Position numbers and translations under genes: made by a program. From Latrodectus hesperus (Eukaryota > Arthropoda > Arachnida > Araneae > Theridiidae): a stretch of DNA of 64,000 nt. This document shows positions 61,401 to 64,000 of this stretch, one piece after another. Location of the stretch: NCBI GenBank assembly GCA_037975125.1, contig CM075853.1:56012091-56076090 (forward strand), in the 5' to 3' direction. The notes below the pieces were generated by a model. It was not told the DNA's origin, made no database searches, and saw only the letters and a program-made list of their open reading frames with translations. The stretch's first letter is position 1. Every line of letters begins with the position of its first letter.

Positions 61401-63140
61401 TCATAAAATAATTTTGTACTCAATTCTGAAAATCAAAGACAGAATATATACTTTTAGACATTTTATTGAAAACAAAAACATTCACAATTTACCCAACCAT
61501 ATTTATAAAATGAATTAAATAAATAGTTCTTCTAATAATTTCTTAAATCTACGAAACATTTATATTCATTTAGATACATGAAAATGTTAAGTGAAAGAAA
61601 ATACATGGCAATATTTGCATTTGTGCATTACATAAAATTAAGTAAAATATGACTCACACATTTACATAGAATGTTCCAAGATATTAGACGTCTATTTAAA
61701 TTTAGATGTTCTCATGCAGTATTTCCAAAGAATTAGTTGTGTATTACATATCACCTATTAATTAAGCAAAGTATGCAAATTATATTGCTGCTAAAGAGAA
61801 ATAATATAGAACGTGTAAAATCTAAATTGTTATTTTTTATTGCTTGATTGTTATTTAAAACCTTAGTTGATATAAGTTAAGTTTGATAAAAATGAATATT
61901 TCTATCATCAAATATGCTTACAAATTTGAATATTTATAATATCAAAATAGTAATTTTATGGAAGTATTCCTAAATAAAATAGTATGTTTGAAAAAGATGA
62001 ATTAATTTAGAATATCTCATATAGTTTCCAATCATGTTTTTTTTTTTCAAATTTCTTCTGTGTTAAATTAAAACATTGTTTTTTATTTACATATTTTATT
62101 TGTATTACAGAAAGTATTTCATCATATATGTTTTTATATAATATAGTTTTAATTAAATTTTATAAACTAAAGTACTTCTAAAAATCATTTGGTTGTTTTA
62201 TTCTATTGAAAAAAATTAAGGAAAATATTTTGAAAATTAGTAAAAAACATTTTTATCAAATAAATTTAAATCTAATTTACTAAGTTCTTAAGTGATTAAA
62301 ATTCAAAATTTTTCCCAGAATATTCAACAGAAATGTGTAAAGAAAAAGAGATAATTTTGTAATATTTTGAATGAATTGTGAAATGAATAAAATATTTATG
62401 ACCACAAGCAAAAGTTTTTAATTTTATAAACACCTTATTTATCATAGACCTAATATCATCTATAATAAATTAAATGAAAATTTTTTAATAATATGGAATA
62501 TATATATATGTTTTAAAATGTGCATTCAGTTTGTGTGAAAGTTTATTTGAAAATTAAGAATTAGAAGTTACAAAATATCATAGAATAAGATATCCTTTGA
62601 ACTATTTTTATCTTCAGAAATTTACAGCTATATAATTTAGAAATTAACAATTTATAAGAATTAATTACAAAAAAATAGATTCATTCTCTACATATTATTA
62701 CATAATATTTTCTAATTTTCTATAATCGAATAAACTTGCTATATTTTCAAATAAATCCTTTATATTTGGTGCATATTTCTCTTACCTAGTAAAACATTTA
62801 TCATTTCTAGAAAAAAAAATCATGTTATATTTTATATCCATCCTTCAATTAATAAAACTCTTTATTAAGTTTCCGTTTATTTTATATTAGACTATTGAAG
62901 ATATGTTGATACGTGTTTCTTATATTATTATATAATGTAGATATTTAGATGGTATCAGCAATGTGATATTTGTATGCACAGTTTTTAAAACTAATAAATA
63001 GTTCAATAAAGTTTACATTTTGAAGTCTTTAAAATTGAAATTTGGGTAATATATACCTTTTTCAATAGCAATTTTCTAAATTCTTTGCAATCGATACATC
63101 ATAATATGAAGTAATACATTTTCATGTAACATTTTCCTTT
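58441..63140. other. AT-rich non-coding DNA, 4.7 kb
   Basis: No gene, transposon or RNA recognised. The minus-strand frame at 61171-61356 has a hydrophobic stretch but no family match. Confidence 0.6.
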
Positions 63141-63144
63141 TTAC

Positions 63145-63316
63145 AGATTGTTATGATGTGCACAGCCTACTACAGTGTATAAAGGTATTTTACAATAGAT
63201 TATTTGTCTTTAGATAGACATAAGCGCATTTTTTCTAAGAGCAGTACAACTGTACACACAACCTTGCTTCCTATGGTATAACAACTTTGAATAGCCTGCC
63301 AAAACAAATCACACGA
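63145..63316 (-). other. Probable 3' untranslated region of the terminal exon
   Basis: This stretch is GC-richer than the desert to its left and follows the stop codon at 63317-63319 on the minus strand. I see no open frame continuing through it. A clear AATAAA close by was not found, so the cleavage point is unknown. Confidence 0.45.
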
Positions 63317-63421
63317 TCAGTCTTGAAGCTCTTCTACTTGTAAACAAGTTGATCTCAAAAGGGTTTTGTCATCAGAGCCACCATGATCCCCTTCAGTTAC
63401 ATCAGCTTCACATATTTCAGG
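63317..63421 (-). CDS. Terminal coding exon of an unidentified host gene (partial)
   Basis: On the minus strand a pyrimidine-rich tract, GCCTCTTGTTTCAG, ends at 63422 and forms a strong splice acceptor. The following 105 bases are open in one frame for 34 codons and close with TGA at 63317-63319. The peptide begins PEICEADVTEGDHGG and ends TCLQVEELQD: acidic, with ordinary codon composition and higher GC than its flanks. The upstream exons must lie beyond 64000. I do not recognise the family; an acidic C-terminal tail of a larger protein is the natural reading. It could be spurious given its length, but acceptor, frame and composition agree. Confidence 0.6.
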   Translation of the reverse strand, partial: PEICEADVTEGDHGGSDDKTLLRSTCLQVEELQD

Positions 63422-63424
63422 CTG

Positions 63425-64000
63425 AAACAAGAGGCAATAATTTGTTGTTATTCATTAAACATAATTAGAGTATAAAAACATACGTAGTTTTTTCATTAAA
63501 TATATAATCCATGAAACTTTTACCACCAATTACCTCCTTAATAATTCTAACCAAATTGACGAACTAAAATGACGTTATATTAAAATTAACAATGATGTAA
63601 AGAGCACAGAAGCTTTAATAATCATCATCTAAATTCGACATTATAATATAAGAGGAATTCATGTTATAATCATTGTAAGATTAGACATCAAAAGAAATTA
63701 ACTGCTTTTCAGTGTGAATTATAAGTCTCTTTTTATTCTATGCACTTTTGGTCATAAGACAATGCCAAAATATATTTCTCCTCTTAACTTTGTCCTTCAA
63801 TAAATATATTTATAAATAAAATTCTGTTAGGGGGAGCAACTTTAAAAACGCGTGGGGAATAAATTAGCTGTGATGAATGCGGGTAGAAAAAACTTCCATA
63901 TTTTTCTTATAAGAAATAGAATATATATTTTTAAACAAAAACCATATTAATTTAGAAAATTCTTCCACACTCTTAAAGTTATGTACTTTAATAATTTATA
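63425..64000 (-). other. Presumed intron upstream of the terminal exon
   Basis: AT-rich sequence with no other open segment; if the exon is real this is the 3' part of its preceding intron, continuing past the right edge. Confidence 0.4.

Overview
This is a very AT-rich eukaryotic intergenic window with almost no host coding sequence. Long (TA)n arrays, arthropod-type Tc1 transposases, non-LTR RNase H remnants, a KRBA2-like integrase relic and a Ty3/gypsy element with an Arg/Glu/Gln-rich coiled-coil Gag together suggest an arthropod. An arachnid, probably an orb-weaving spider, is my best guess; this is inference from repeat content, not from a host marker gene.

Layout. 0-2.1 kb: minus-strand 3' part of a non-LTR retrotransposon (RNase H, frameshifted) joined to another dispersed repeat, followed by a 22-bp-arm hairpin. 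2.2-17 kb: AT-rich DNA holding two tRNA-headed SINEs (6.6 and 15.2 kb), several TA microsatellites and a complete 598-bp internally deleted Tc1 element with TA duplications (11.6-12.2 kb). 17.1-19.1 kb: a plus-strand non-LTR RNase H split in two by about 1 kb. 19.7-34 kb: a long AT desert with a 125-bp tandem duplication, a 23-bp-arm hairpin and a TA array. 34.2-35 kb: an unclassified GC-richer segment with a hairpin. 38.4 and 42.9 kb: two different dead Tc1 DD34E transposases. 44.5-50.8 kb: a full-length, apparently intact Ty3/gypsy element on the minus strand, with two LTRs that differ only by a 2-bp indel, inserted in a TA microsatellite. 54.8-58.4 kb: a foldback repeat, a decayed KRBA2/SCAND3-type integrase (minus) and a third Tc1 relic (plus). 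58.4-63.1 kb: AT desert. 63.1-64 kb: the best candidate for host coding sequence, a minus-strand terminal coding exon with a good splice acceptor, whose gene continues beyond the right edge.

The gypsy element is the functional centrepiece. Its parts fit together: LTR promoter and poly(A) signal, a primer-binding site resembling the tRNA-Leu 3' end, Gag with heptad coiled coil and zinc knuckle, a textbook -1 frameshift heptamer (GGGAAAC) directly before the gag stop with a hairpin 8 nt downstream, Pol with protease, reverse transcriptase, RNase H and DDE integrase, and a polypurine tract. The other elements are relics. I found no CRISPR, no complete rRNA or tRNA gene and no evidence of a new host defence or metabolic system; the most interesting signals are the frameshift cassette, the enhancer-like LTR array and the family of short foldback repeats.
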